Source of the DNA: Streptococcus sp. 2342
Lineage (GTDB): Bacteria > Bacillota > Bacilli > Lactobacillales > Streptococcaceae
Assembly: GCF_013276795.1 (NCBI RefSeq)
Contig: NZ_VMLR01000005.1
Span: 91,422 to 155,421 of the forward strand
Direction of reading: 5' to 3'
Length of the DNA stretch: 64,000 bases
The first letter of the stretch is position 1; each line of letters opens with the position of its first letter. Positions 1 to 8,907 of the stretch are shown here, piece after piece. Below the pieces are notes generated by a model. It saw only the letters and a list, made by a program, of their open reading frames with translations. It had not been told where the DNA came from and did no database searches. The translations under genes and the position numbers were made by a program.

Positions 1-48
1 ACGGCAAGGCGACGTTGACGTGGTTTGAAGAGATTTTCGAAGAGTATA
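1..48 (+). repeat. BOX element, boxC end (cut by window edge)
   Basis: The sequence starts inside the boxC part of a BOX repeat: the 'ggcaaggcgac' core, then 'tggtttgaagagattttcg' and the terminal 'agagtat'. The remainder lies left of the window. BOX elements are non-autonomous, MITE-like intergenic repeats of pneumococcus and its relatives. Confidence 0.85.
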
Positions 49-224
49 AAACAAAAAACCGCCTAGATAATACCTAAACGGATGCTTGAAATAATCTAAC
101 AAGTTACAACTTAGCTAGTCCATTTAGATATTCATCTATATGGACCACAATCAAAAATCTTAGCCACATAGATACAAACAAATTGCTTGAACTGTTTGCA
201 TCCATGGTGACATGTCTACAAACA

Positions 225-344
225 CTATCTAAAGTAGCTAAAGTAAAAGTTTTGATTCATCGTTACAGCTTGTTTCTTATTCATTTCTTTTCTGCTTTCT
301 TTTTTGATGTTTCCTATCTTACCACCTTTTTTATCAGCTGTCAA
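225..344 (-). promoter_or_regulatory. Sigma-A-type promoter with no recognised gene
   Basis: On the minus strand TTGACA (339-344) and TAAGAT (316-321) are separated by exactly 17 bp, a near-consensus promoter reading toward the left edge. The only start nearby is a 19-codon reading frame at 225-284, beginning MNKKQAV, with a weak ribosome binding site. I recognise no product. It may drive a short transcript or a decayed gene. Confidence 0.45.
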
Positions 345-370
345 GAATATTTCAGAATATTTTAAAATTT

Positions 371-450
371 TTCGAAAATTCTTTCATAATTCTTTCAATT
401 CTTTCATGATTCTTTCAATTCTTTCATGATTCTTTCAATTCTTTTAGGAT
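371..450. repeat. 20-bp AT-rich tandem repeat
   Basis: The unit tctttcaattctttcatgat occurs perfectly at 391-410 and 411-430, with degraded copies at 371-390 and 431-450. On the minus strand this gives GAAAGAAT tracts about every 10 bp, so the DNA may be intrinsically bent. It overlaps the end of the decayed reading frame at 424-599. Confidence 0.8.
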
Positions 451-599
451 AATTTCAAAGATTTGCCCATTAGACAAAATAGAACGATTTGAAGACTTTT
501 ATGATATTTAGCTGTATTAGAGTCTTTTAAAAGTGTTTTGATGGCTTGTATTTCTTCTTTGGTTGATTTTATATCACTATTATATAATGCGTTTTGATT
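424..599 (-). pseudogene. Decayed transposase-like N-terminal fragment
   Basis: A minus-strand frame encodes STKEEIQAIKTLLKDSN, then TAKYHKSLQIVLFCLMGKS, and stops at 444-446. A one-base shift after MGKS restores EIILKELKES before a second stop. The pattern (helix, KYHK.LQIVL, then a GKS..EII helix) resembles the N-terminal helix-turn-helix region of IS630-type transposases. There is no start codon or downstream domain. The assignment is by eye only. The rest of 49-675 is AT-rich with no supported gene. Confidence 0.35.
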
Positions 600-675
600 T
601 TAGTATAGTATTAAACTGACTCTTGGCAGTCGGACAAAAAATCGACAGTTATTTTATACTGTTTAAAACCAATAG

Positions 676-3210
676 TCAATACGACAATCTCTTTACTTTT
701 CGATTATCAACTCTGTAGATTGCTAACATATCCAAAATAAGCCAAGTATCCCGAGGATAGGCAACATATCTAGGTGTCCAAATAGGATTAAACTTTTGTT
801 TATACTGTCTAAGACCACTAAATGAATAGAATCGATTAGTGAAGGCATAGATGAGATAGGCTACTTTTTCTTGTAGAAAGCTATGTTTCTCAGTTCCTAC
901 ATTTGACAACGGCGCCATGCCTAATTCAAATAAACGAACTCCTTCTTCTTTAAAATGAAGTAATAATTTCACAAAGAGATAATCCATAATACCATTGGGT
1001 GCTGTCCTTAAGTGGTAGCGCATCAAATCGATGCTAGCTTCTTCAGGACCATTACAAGCTAAAAAGGTAACAAAAGCCTGAACCTTATCTTCCTTATCCC
1101 TTACAAGGGCTATTGGTGCTAATTGAATGTACTTCTCATCAAAAAATCCAAGTGAAAACCCTTTTTCTTGGCGACCATCTAGCCAATTATCCGATATTTC
1201 TGTAAGGGTGTTAAGCAACTTCTTATCAAAAGGTGGTTGTAATACTTGGAATTGATACCCCTTGCTTTCTAATCGATTAACAACTGTTCTAAATTTCTTT
1301 CCTTGTTTTCCTTCGGTTGTAAACCTATCCAGTAATACCTGAGCAGTCTCCCCAAATTTCATAAAGTCGTACCCATATTCATGAAGTAATAGGGTGGTTT
1401 CTTGATTAATTTCGTAGAAAATAACAGAGACATTTATGTACTCCGCAGCCTCTAAAAACTTAGATAAGCCTTTTTCTAAGTATCCTGACTGTGCCAGTGG
1501 ATCCGACATAACGACACATTTATTATTTTCAATTGCAAATTGGAAAACAACCTTGTCTTGACCATCCTCTTGGTACCAATAAAGGTATTTGTCATCTAAA
1601 TAAGCCAGGGTAGCATCTAAATTTATATTTGGTATTGTTGCAATAAAGTCTTGATAACGTTGCTTATCGAAAACTTCTCCAAAATTCTCTTTGGTTTGAC
1701 TGCTCTCACGGAGTACCAAAACATACGAAATCACCAATATCAGAGACGAGCCAAAAAGATGAATCCAGTGTGTAATCAAATGAGGAAGATGTTTAACTTC
1801 AAATACATGATGAGGGTTCAAATGTCCTAACAAAACAAGGGCCAAGAAGAAACTTCCACCAATATACGATATATCCTTACAACAATCTTCCCAAGCATAA
1901 ATATAATGACTACGAACAAATGTATTTCTAATCCACCATATGATAGACAAAATAATGATTAGAAAAAAACTACTTGCGAATGAAAGACTACCAATATTCA
2001 AATAAACAAGGCTTACTAGACCTAGTACAGTAGCGAATGGTAATGTAAATTTTAAACGTCGTTTAACTAGTCTTGCAAGAAGGAAGAAGTGTACGCCGAG
2101 AATGATACTAGGAAGTTGAAAAACAAACTGTCCAGTGCTAGGTGAAAGTTCTTTAAACAAAGGAAGATGTCCTAATTCTTGAGGAACTATAGCTGACACC
2201 ACGAGGAAGAAAGCAAAAAGTCTCAACCCCCAAACCAATACTATAGTGGATAGTGATCCAATAACCTTTTGAGGAATTCCCAAATATTTCTCATTAAGTC
2301 GACCACCCATATTTTTTAAGAATAAAACAACCCCTAAACAGAAAGGAAGAATATAATAGAATAAACGAAATACTAGTAACCAACTTAGCGCCTGATCTTT
2401 ATCAATACCAAGGCCAACTAAACCAGATACCATAATTAAATCGAAACTACCTAGGCTACCAGGAATCATCGATATAATGCCAATTGTAATAGCAATCATA
2501 AAGAGGGGGATTACATCATAAATTGGTAAATTGTAGCCTAAAACATACCCAACCAAAAGGAAAAAACTTAATACACTAGCCCAATCAAGGGCAGAAGTTA
2601 ACACTAATGATAAAATTGTCCTTCCACTCAATTGACCAAAATAGACCCATTTTTTTCTATTTGAAACAAATAAAATAATTGGAAGATAGAGACAAGCTCC
2701 CAAAAGAGCTGGCCAATATTGTTTAATCCCCATTGAAATAGGAAATATAATTGTGAAAATTAAACTTATCAGTGCAAACAGTGAGAAACCACTCATAAAA
2801 TAAGGGATGACACGAGAAATTCCTTGCATACTTTTTTCAGAGCGTTCTTCATCTCCATAGAAAGAATAGCGTAAACCAACATCCACCAAACCGGCAAAGC
2901 CAATCATATTATTCAAGCTATTTATAGTCCAACTTGTTTCTAGTAAGTAAGATAATTTTTGTTTCTGATTAAGTTCTTTATTTAGGATTCTATCATAGAG
3001 CATCATTGGCGCAACAGCCATAGAACCGAGCAAAGCTAAACTAATGACTTTTATTGGAGAGAGTTCCCCCAAGATTGCTCCAATCTTATCAACCGAAATT
3101 GTCTTAAAAAGTCTGATTATCTCTACAATAACGAGACTAACAATAGATAAAAATAAGGTAATCTTGATGAGTGTCTGCCATTTTTTCACGCAATTCAAAA
3201 TTGTTCTCAC
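676..3210 (-). CDS. mprF: MprF: lipid aminoacyl transferase/flippase
   Basis: Membrane protein of 844 residues with the two-part MprF architecture. The N-terminal half has many membrane segments, including the UPF0104-type motif around residues 240-290 (IPGSLGSFDLI, then FRLFYYILP). The C-terminal DUF2156 synthase domain, about residues 520-840, contains the conserved block DLMRYHLRTAPNGIMDYLF. The family attaches amino acids from aminoacyl-tRNA, usually lysine, to phosphatidylglycerol or glycolipid and flips the product outward, lowering surface charge and raising resistance to cationic peptides. The start is GTG at 3210 with GAGGAAG upstream. It begins 12 bp after the mleP stop, so co-transcription is likely. 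The lipid substrate cannot be read from sequence. Confidence 0.88.
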   Translation of the reverse strand: MRTILNCVKKWQTLIKITLFLSIVSLVIVEIIRLFKTISVDKIGAILGELSPIKVISLALLGSMAVAPMMLYDRILNKELNQKQKLSYLLETSWTINSLNNMIGFAGLVDVGLRYSFYGDEERSEKSMQGISRVIPYFMSGFSLFALISLIFTIIFPISMGIKQYWPALLGACLYLPIILFVSNRKKWVYFGQLSGRTILSLVLTSALDWASVLSFFLLVGYVLGYNLPIYDVIPLFMIAITIGIISMIPGSLGSFDLIMVSGLVGLGIDKDQALSWLLVFRLFYYILPFCLGVVLFLKNMGGRLNEKYLGIPQKVIGSLSTIVLVWGLRLFAFFLVVSAIVPQELGHLPLFKELSPSTGQFVFQLPSIILGVHFFLLARLVKRRLKFTLPFATVLGLVSLVYLNIGSLSFASSFFLIIILSIIWWIRNTFVRSHYIYAWEDCCKDISYIGGSFFLALVLLGHLNPHHVFEVKHLPHLITHWIHLFGSSLILVISYVLVLRESSQTKENFGEVFDKQRYQDFIATIPNINLDATLAYLDDKYLYWYQEDGQDKVVFQFAIENNKCVVMSDPLAQSGYLEKGLSKFLEAAEYINVSVIFYEINQETTLLLHEYGYDFMKFGETAQVLLDRFTTEGKQGKKFRTVVNRLESKGYQFQVLQPPFDKKLLNTLTEISDNWLDGRQEKGFSLGFFDEKYIQLAPIALVRDKEDKVQAFVTFLACNGPEEASIDLMRYHLRTAPNGIMDYLFVKLLLHFKEEGVRLFELGMAPLSNVGTEKHSFLQEKVAYLIYAFTNRFYSFSGLRQYKQKFNPIWTPRYVAYPRDTWLILDMLAIYRVDNRKVKRLSY

Positions 3211-3222
3211 AAGCTCTTCCTC

Positions 3223-4170
3223 TTATCCTAATAAAGTTTGTAATATTGGAATAACAACGATAAATAGAACCGTACTTAGAGTCACCACGTTCGTAGAGAA
3301 TTCCACATCTCCTTTTCCCTGATTAGCAAGGATTGGGAGAACAGCTAGAGCTGGTGTAGCGGACTGAATCATAAAGGTCTTAAATTCTACTGTCGCCATA
3401 TCTGGTGCAGAGAACTTCAATACAAGAAACATAATCAGAGGAGCTAGGATAAAGCGTCCAACTAAAGTGACAATTGTATCTTTATCAAAAGTAATAGTAT
3501 TCAAGCCTGCCTTTGCAAGAACGATACCAATATAAATCAGAGATAAGGGAGTGACGATATTTCCAACATAAGTTAAGGTATTTGTTGCGAAATCTGGAAT
3601 GGAGATTCGGAGAATCAAAAATAGTAGAGCGACAAGAAAACCTACAAGCGGAGCTGGAAGCAATTTCTTCCAGTCAAATTTAGTTTTCTTCTTACTTTGA
3701 CCCGATTTACTATCGCTCGTTATCACATACACGCCTAATGTCCAGGTAGAAATCGTGTTAGTGATATAGTAAATCAAGAAATATGGAAGAGCCTGATTAC
3801 CAAAAAGAGCAACGTTTAATGGTAAACCGATAAAAATAGTATTGGCATTCACAAAGGTATTAATCATGGTTCCTCGCCGTCCTGGACGAACCTTGAAAAG
3901 CCTAACCGCAATATAAGCTACGATATAGCCCAATTTAAATGCTACAAAAGTATAAAAGAGTCCTCCAGAAAGACTGATTAGTTTATCTAGCGTTAGGTAT
4001 TTCATCACCGACACAAAGATTGACGCTGGCAAGGCTACATTCATGATCAAACGAGATAGATTGGATCCAAAACTATCTCCAAACCATCCCCTCACCTGAA
4101 GAATATACCCCAAAACAATAATAGCAATAATCGGAATGATACTCGTAATCGAGGTTAAAAAGAGTGACAT
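3223..4170 (-). CDS. mleP: Malate permease, auxin efflux carrier (AEC) family
   Basis: Integral membrane protein of 315 residues with about ten hydrophobic segments and the AEC/Mem_trans pattern, including a broken helix near NANTIFIGLPLNVALFG. In lactic acid bacteria the AEC member next to malolactic enzyme is MleP, which imports L-malate or exchanges it for lactate. I chose the ATG at 4170 because AAAGGA sits 6-7 bp upstream; an in-frame start at 4200 lacks a site. It follows mleS by 76 bp with no terminator-like hairpin between, and precedes mprF by 12 bp. Function is inferred from family and neighbours. Confidence 0.85.
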   Translation of the reverse strand: MSLFLTSITSIIPIIAIIVLGYILQVRGWFGDSFGSNLSRLIMNVALPASIFVSVMKYLTLDKLISLSGGLFYTFVAFKLGYIVAYIAVRLFKVRPGRRGTMINTFVNANTIFIGLPLNVALFGNQALPYFLIYYITNTISTWTLGVYVITSDSKSGQSKKKTKFDWKKLLPAPLVGFLVALLFLILRISIPDFATNTLTYVGNIVTPLSLIYIGIVLAKAGLNTITFDKDTIVTLVGRFILAPLIMFLVLKFSAPDMATVEFKTFMIQSATPALAVLPILANQGKGDVEFSTNVVTLSTVLFIVVIPILQTLLG

Positions 4171-4246
4171 AGGTGTCCTTTCTAAATTACTTAAGTCCAC
4201 AGGCCATACAAATCTGCCACTATAGAAGGATAGCAGCAGAAATGAA

Positions 4247-5872
4247 TTATTTATACTCTGGATACCACTTCAAATCACGAACTGCTTTGGCCATATCTGT
4301 TTCCTTAGCGCGTGCAAGACCTTGCTCTTGTGCTTTTTTAGCGACTGCTTCTGCTACTTTAATAGAAACATCTGCTACATACTTGAATGGTGGCAAGACA
4401 GGAGCTCCTGGTTGGTCTGGATTGACAATACCACTCAATGAATGCGCCGCTGCTCCAATCATTTCATCAGTCAAAAGACTTGCTTCAGAAGCCAGCATAC
4501 CTAGACCAAGACCTGGGTAAATCAGGGCATTATTTGCTTGACCAATCACATAGTCTACACCTTTATAAGAAACCGTATCAGCAGGAATTCCTGTTGCGAC
4601 AAAAGCTTTGCCATCTGACCATTCAATCAAATCTTTGGCACTAGCTTCTGCCAATTTAGTTGGGTTTGACAAAGGGAAGATCATTGGACGTTCTGTGTTT
4701 TCACACATAGCTTCTACTATTTCTTTAGTGAAGGTATTAGGCTGAGTTGAAGTTCCTACAAGAATGGTTGGCTTCACAGTCTTCACTACTTCAAGCAGGT
4801 CAGTCAACTTATCTGCGTTACTAAAGTCAGCACGTTTCTTAGCAAATGGTTTTTGCTCTGGTGTCAAGTCATCCATGTCATCAAAGAGAAGACCTTGTTT
4901 ATCAACCATAAAGAAACGTTTATAGGCTTCTTCTTCAGAAAGACCTTCACTTACCATTTCACGAAGAACACGAGAGGCAATTCCTGCACCCGCAGTACCA
5001 CCACCATAGCAGAGATAAACTTGATCTGTTAATTTTTCACCACTAATATCCAGCGAACCAAAGATACCACCCAAGGTAACGATTCCCGTACCTTGAATAT
5101 CATCATTAAAGGTCGGAATTTGTTTCCGGTATTTTTCAAGAATATTGGCAGCATTCAAGCGACCAAAATCTTCCCAGTGAAGGTAAAGTTTAGGAAAGAG
5201 ACGTTCTGCTGTTTGAACAAATTGGTCAATGAAGTCGTAGTAACGATCTCCGCGGACCCGTTCGTGACGATTTCCTAAGTAATTAGGATTGTTACGAAGT
5301 TCTTCACGGTTAGTCCCTGCATCAATGACTAAAGGAAGGACCATTGAAGGATCGATTCCAGCAGCAGCCGTATAGACCATCAATTTCCCAACAGAAATAT
5401 CGACACCATTTGTTCCCCAGTCGCCAATTCCAAGGATTCCTTCTGCATCTGTTACAACAATGAGACGAATCTCGCGACCCCCGGCAGCGTTTTTCAAAGT
5501 GGCTTCAATATTTTCAGGATGATTGATATCAAGATATCCCGCATATTGGGGATCTACAAAAAGATCACTATAGCCTTCAATGGTATCTGCAATGGTTGGA
5601 TCATATACAATTGGATTGAATTCTTCCAAATGTTGAGAAAAGAGGTAATAAAAAAGAGTCCTGTTGGTATTAAAAATTTCCATTAGGAAAAGACGTTTTT
5701 CCAGATCATTGGCTTTTGTTTGCATTTGTGCATAAGTTTGCGCCGCTTGTTCTTCAATCGTTTGAACATACGGTGGCAGTAAACCAATAAGGCCTAGTTC
5801 CTTTCGCTCCTCTAAGGTAAAGGCAGTACCTTTATTGAGGAAAGGATTGTTTAAAATATCATGTGCAGTCAT
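4247..5872 (-). CDS. mleS: Malolactic enzyme
   Basis: A 541-residue member of the malic enzyme family, the usual length of lactococcal and streptococcal malolactic enzyme. It decarboxylates L-malate to L-lactate and CO2 with NAD+ and Mn2+, consuming a proton and helping cells withstand acid. Visible motifs are [13 protein letters not shown], the metal-ligand region [13 protein letters not shown]...[11 protein letters not shown], and the dinucleotide site [11 protein letters not shown]. The N-terminus [17 protein letters not shown] is typical of MleS rather than of oxidative malic enzymes, although a malic enzyme activity cannot be strictly excluded. GGAGG precedes the ATG. First gene of an apparent mleS-mleP-mprF unit. 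Confidence 0.92.
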   Translation of the reverse strand: MTAHDILNNPFLNKGTAFTLEERKELGLIGLLPPYVQTIEEQAAQTYAQMQTKANDLEKRLFLMEIFNTNRTLFYYLFSQHLEEFNPIVYDPTIADTIEGYSDLFVDPQYAGYLDINHPENIEATLKNAAGGREIRLIVVTDAEGILGIGDWGTNGVDISVGKLMVYTAAAGIDPSMVLPLVIDAGTNREELRNNPNYLGNRHERVRGDRYYDFIDQFVQTAERLFPKLYLHWEDFGRLNAANILEKYRKQIPTFNDDIQGTGIVTLGGIFGSLDISGEKLTDQVYLCYGGGTAGAGIASRVLREMVSEGLSEEEAYKRFFMVDKQGLLFDDMDDLTPEQKPFAKKRADFSNADKLTDLLEVVKTVKPTILVGTSTQPNTFTKEIVEAMCENTERPMIFPLSNPTKLAEASAKDLIEWSDGKAFVATGIPADTVSYKGVDYVIGQANNALIYPGLGLGMLASEASLLTDEMIGAAAHSLSGIVNPDQPGAPVLPPFKYVADVSIKVAEAVAKKAQEQGLARAKETDMAKAVRDLKWYPEYK

Positions 5873-5895
5873 AGTGCAACCTCCTTTTTATTTAT

Positions 5896-5922
5896 ATTAT
5901 ACCACATGAAACGAATTGTTCA
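5896..5922 (-). promoter_or_regulatory. mleS promoter with overlapping dyad operator
   Basis: Minus-strand extended -10 TGTGGTATAAT (TATAAT at 5896-5901). A dyad TGAAACGAATTGTTCA (5907-5922) overlaps the -35 position. It could be a CcpA (cre-like) or MleR site. The half TGAAACG is repeated just beyond, at 5923-5929. Confidence 0.6.
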
Positions 5923-6129
5923 TGAAACGTTGTTGTTTAAATAATACAATTGTATACGCATATGTTATAATGAGCCTACGAAAACAATTTCTAATAGGCT
6001 CTTTTATACTTAAAACACTATTATTGATAATACTTTAAGTTGTTATATTTTATAAATTTCTGAACTCATCAAACTCTCGATGATCTCTCTTTACTAAAAG
6101 TTTCGAGTAAAAGAAACCAATCATACAAA
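5923..6129. other. Divergent mleS/XRE intergenic region
   Basis: AT-rich and non-coding. A plus-strand extended -10 TATGTTATAAT (TATAAT at 5966-5971) is followed at once by a hairpin GAGCCTA...TAGGCTC (5972-6003) with a short T run. The rest, up to the XRE promoter, shows no supported feature. Confidence 0.6.
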
Positions 6130-6235
6130 TTGACAATCCTCATTAAAATAAATATCATATAAGTTTGTTATGTAGTACTTTGTATTTTTTAAGGTGTTTT
6201 TTTGTCATATAAAACTTGTATTCTATTTATATGAC
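6130..6235 (+). promoter_or_regulatory. XRE gene promoter and start-codon dyad
   Basis: TTGACA (6130-6135), a 17-bp spacer and TATCAT (6153-6158) form a good promoter. A perfect 10-bp inverted repeat, GTCATATAAA (6204-6213) and TTTATATGAC (6226-6235), has a 12-bp spacer, and its right arm covers the ATG at 6231. This is a plausible binding site for the encoded repressor or a structure that hides the start codon. Confidence 0.6.
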
Positions 6236-6581
6236 AACTAAAAACTATTTACAACAATATATTTCCCAAAAAGTGAAATATTTTCGAACACAGAATAAAA
6301 TGAGCCAGGAAGAACTTTCGGAACAAGCAGGACTCGGGCTTAAGTATATCAATCAACTTGAAAACCAAAATGTGAATCTGACCATTCACAGTCTTGAAAA
6401 AGTGATTGACGCACTAGAAATGACCCCAGAGGAATTTTTCAATTTTGATAGCCTTGAATCAACCTCTGATAAGAGTGACAATCTTTCACTCAAAAGAATC
6501 AACATGAAGATTAAACAGCTCCCTATTGATAAACGAGAAAAGATGTTGGTCATTTTCGAGAGTATCTTAGATAATCTTTGA
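6231..6581 (+). CDS. XRE-family helix-turn-helix regulator
   Basis: Protein of 116 residues. Residues about 12-65 form a Cro/C1-type helix-turn-helix: VKYFRTQNKMSQEELSEQAG, then YINQLENQNVNLTIHSLEKV. A polar linker and a C-terminal helical tail follow. The first ATG at 6231 is preferred; an upstream in-frame TTG at 6216 has no better ribosome binding site, and the classical site is weak in either case. It lies between mleS and mleR, transcribed toward mleR. The target is unknown; the dyad at its own start suggests autoregulation. Confidence 0.8.
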   Translation: MTTKNYLQQYISQKVKYFRTQNKMSQEELSEQAGLGLKYINQLENQNVNLTIHSLEKVIDALEMTPEEFFNFDSLESTSDKSDNLSLKRINMKIKQLPIDKREKMLVIFESILDNL

Positions 6582-6708
6582 GATCCCTGACTCACTTACA
6601 TTTTAACTGGTGAATACTCGTATAGTCAAATTATAGGATACGGATAAAAATTATTTATCTGCTGTTTTCCACTTATTTTCCTTCTCCAACTAATGAAAGT
6701 GAGCCCAT

Positions 6709-7587
6709 ATGAATTTAAAAGATCTACAATATTTTTATGACCTCTGCCAACTTCAATCCTATACGGAAGTAGCAAAACAACATAAAGTCAGCCAACCATC
6801 TATTTCTTATGCTATCAAGCGCTTAGAGGAATCCTTTAACTGCAAATTGATTTACCATGACCCCTCGCATCGTTCCTTCAAGCTAACTCCTCAAGGACAA
6901 ATCCTTCTAAAGCATACAGAACTGATTTTACCTGAGGTCATTTCTACTCGCAAAGAAATTAATCGCTCCTTGGCACAATACTCTACTGTAGGATTCCCTC
7001 CTATTATCATTCAATATCTCTTTGCTGCCTTAAACGAAAAAGATAAATTCGATTTTTTAAAAAAGATACGCCCTATCCGCGGTGGCTCCGTAGAGTTATT
7101 AAACCTTCTCCTTAAGGGAGACCTTAATGCAAGCCTACTCGGTTTGATTGAACCTCTCAACTATCCTTCAATAGAGACACACGAGCTATTTCATAAAGAA
7201 CTGTATGTCGTTTTATCTAAGAACCATCCTTTTGCCACTGCTCCTTCCCTCGCTTTTGAAGAATTAGCAGATCAATCCTTTATACTCTTAGATGAACACT
7301 TTGTTCACCTGAAAGCTTTTGAAATGCTTAATCAAAAGTATCAAAACAAGGCAGAAATATTCTTTAAGACTGATGACATTGCCATCCTTAAAGAACTTTT
7401 AAAGAAAGGGATTGGCCTTAGTTTACTGGCTGATATCGCACTTTCTGATGAAGATGATGATTTAATAAAAATTCCGCTTATACCGAAGGATAAGATAACT
7501 TTTACAGTTTATTACGCCTACCTTAAATCAGCTACACCGTCATCAGAAGTAGAAGCCTTATTTAATCTCCTTAAATCATATGAATAG
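6709..7587 (+). CDS. mleR: LysR-family regulator, probable malolactic regulator MleR
   Basis: A 292-residue LysR-type regulator. The winged helix occupies residues 1-62 (DLQYFYDLCQLQSYTEVAK, then VSQPSISYAIKRLEESF). An effector-binding domain follows from about residue 90. Genes of this type sit divergently next to mleS-mleP in S. mutans and lactococci and activate malolactic genes in response to malate. Here the name rests on that position and family membership. The XRE gene and 127 bp separate it from its expected targets. An intrinsic terminator follows directly. Confidence 0.78.
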   Translation: MNLKDLQYFYDLCQLQSYTEVAKQHKVSQPSISYAIKRLEESFNCKLIYHDPSHRSFKLTPQGQILLKHTELILPEVISTRKEINRSLAQYSTVGFPPIIIQYLFAALNEKDKFDFLKKIRPIRGGSVELLNLLLKGDLNASLLGLIEPLNYPSIETHELFHKELYVVLSKNHPFATAPSLAFEELADQSFILLDEHFVHLKAFEMLNQKYQNKAEIFFKTDDIAILKELLKKGIGLSLLADIALSDEDDDLIKIPLIPKDKITFTVYYAYLKSATPSSEVEALFNLLKSYE

Positions 7588-7631
7588 AAAAAACTCTAAC
7601 TATCAATGAACTGATAGCTAGAGTTTTTTAC
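7588..7631 (+). terminator. mleR terminator
   Basis: Stem AAACTCTAACTATCA / TGATAGCTAGAGTTT with a short loop, followed by a T run, immediately after the mleR stop. Confidence 0.85.
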
Positions 7632-7643
7632 ATTGTAGATATT

Positions 7644-7726
7644 ATACTCAATGAAAATCAAAAAGCAAACTAGGAATCTAGCCGCAGATAGAGCTGACGT
7701 GGTTTGAAGAGATTTTCTAAGAGTAT
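7644..7726 (+). repeat. BOX element, short internal-deletion form
   Basis: Starts atactcaatgaaaatcaaa (boxA) and ends with gattttctaagagtat (boxC). Only 83 bp remain; boxB and most of the A/C inner parts are missing. Confidence 0.85.
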
Positions 7727-7731
7727 TAGAC

Positions 7732-7838
7732 TATAGTAGATTGAAACTAGAGTAATACGCCGCGACTTCTAAAACTTTTCTAGAAATGAATTTGACTTTC
7801 CTAATAAAGTTGTTCAGATTTTATTTCATCTCACTATA
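7732..7838 (+). repeat. RUP element (107 bp)
   Basis: From tatagtagattgaaa to tttcatctcactata is exactly 107 bp, the published length of the Repeat Unit of Pneumococcus. The imperfect terminal inverted repeats (TATAGTAGATTGAAA and TATAGTGAGATGAAA) fit. RUP is thought to be mobilised by the IS630-Spn1 transposase. It begins 6 bp after the BOX remnant. Confidence 0.85.
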
Positions 7839-7917
7839 ATTCAATGATTTTCTAAGAATTCTATTTCTTTCGAAAATTCTTTCAGAACGCTTTCAAAGTT
7901 TTTCAAATCAGTCCAAC

Positions 7918-7966
7918 AAAAAAGGTTTATAATTTCCATAAAAGTTGACATGGAAATTATAAAACC
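7918..7966 (-). terminator. ami operon terminator
   Basis: Minus-strand hairpin GGTTTTATAATTTCCAT / ATGGAAATTATAAACC followed by TTTTTT, just beyond the amiF stop. The gap 7839-7917 between it and RUP holds nothing further that I can support. Confidence 0.9.
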
Positions 7967-7970
7967 ATTA

Positions 7971-8897
7971 TTAGTTTAGTCCTTGTTGGTAACGCGCCAA
8001 TTCGGCTTGGTTCGCCCAAACATAGTGACCTGGACGGATTTCTACCATGGATGGCTTATCAGTCTCATAGTCGTGTTGACTTGGATCGTAAACCTTCAAG
8101 ACCTTCTTGCGTTCCAAGATTGGATCTGGAATTGGTACCGCTGAAAGTAAGGCTTGAGTATATGGGTGAATTGGATTGTTAAACAATTCTTCTGTTTCTG
8201 CAACCTCTACAATAACACCCTTGTAAATAACTGCGATACGATCTGAAATAAAGCGAACGACCGACAAGTCATGGGCGATGAAGAGATAGGTCAAACCAAG
8301 TTCTTTTTGGAATTTTTTGAGCAAGTTCAAGACTTGGGCACGCACAGAAACGTCCAAGGCTGAAATTGGCTCATCCGCAATAACAAAGTCTGGTTGCATG
8401 ACCAAGGCACGGGCAATACCGATACGTTGACGTTGACCGCCTGAGAATTCATGAGGGTAACGAGTCAAGTGCTCAGCAAGAAGACCCACTTCACGGATAA
8501 TATTTTTAACTTTCTCTTTACGTTCTTCTTCATCCTTGAACAGATGATGATTGTAAAGACCTTCAGAAATAATATAATCAACAGTCGCACGTTCATTCAA
8601 ACTTGCCGCAGGGTCTTGGAAAATCATCTGGATACGACGAATCAATTCCGCAGCTTGTTCACGCGATTTCTTTCCATTAATCTTTTGACCTTCAAAAATG
8701 ATATCTCCATTACTTGTATCATTAAGACCGATGATAGCACGACCAATAGTTGTTTTCCCACTACCTGACTCACCTACAAGCGAGAAAGTTTCTCCCTTGT
8801 TGATAAAGAAGTTAGCATTTTTAACTGCGACAAACTTCTTACTTCCTTCACCGAAGGAAATTTCTAAATCTTTGATTTCTACTAATTTTTCAGACAT
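7971..8897 (-). CDS. amiF: AmiF, oligopeptide ABC transporter ATPase
   Basis: One of two ATPases that power the Ami oligopeptide importer; 308 residues, the pneumococcal AmiF length. Walker [12 protein letters not shown], signature [12 protein letters not shown] and Walker [13 protein letters not shown] are present. The C-terminal OppF-type extension contains [16 protein letters not shown]. The start at ATG 8897 is supported by GGAGGAAG; an upstream in-frame start overlaps amiE and lacks a site. Last gene of amiACDEF, 10 bp after amiE. Ami import also carries peptide signals into the cell in streptococci. Confidence 0.95.
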   Translation of the reverse strand: MSEKLVEIKDLEISFGEGSKKFVAVKNANFFINKGETFSLVGESGSGKTTIGRAIIGLNDTSNGDIIFEGQKINGKKSREQAAELIRRIQMIFQDPAASLNERATVDYIISEGLYNHHLFKDEEERKEKVKNIIREVGLLAEHLTRYPHEFSGGQRQRIGIARALVMQPDFVIADEPISALDVSVRAQVLNLLKKFQKELGLTYLFIAHDLSVVRFISDRIAVIYKGVIVEVAETEELFNNPIHPYTQALLSAVPIPDPILERKKVLKVYDPSQHDYETDKPSMVEIRPGHYVWANQAELARYQQGLN

Positions 8898-8907
8898 TTC
8901 CTTCCTC

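Noticed and set aside
1..48. CRISPR or transposon end at the recurring 'tttgaagagattttcgaagag' sequences
   Set aside because: The copies are scattered singly and share the boxA/boxC layout of BOX elements; there is no spacer array and no cas gene.
183..365. A 60-codon plus-strand frame in the leftmost gap
   Set aside because: No acceptable ribosome site, low-complexity Phe/Ser-rich product, and it lies across a minus-strand promoter.
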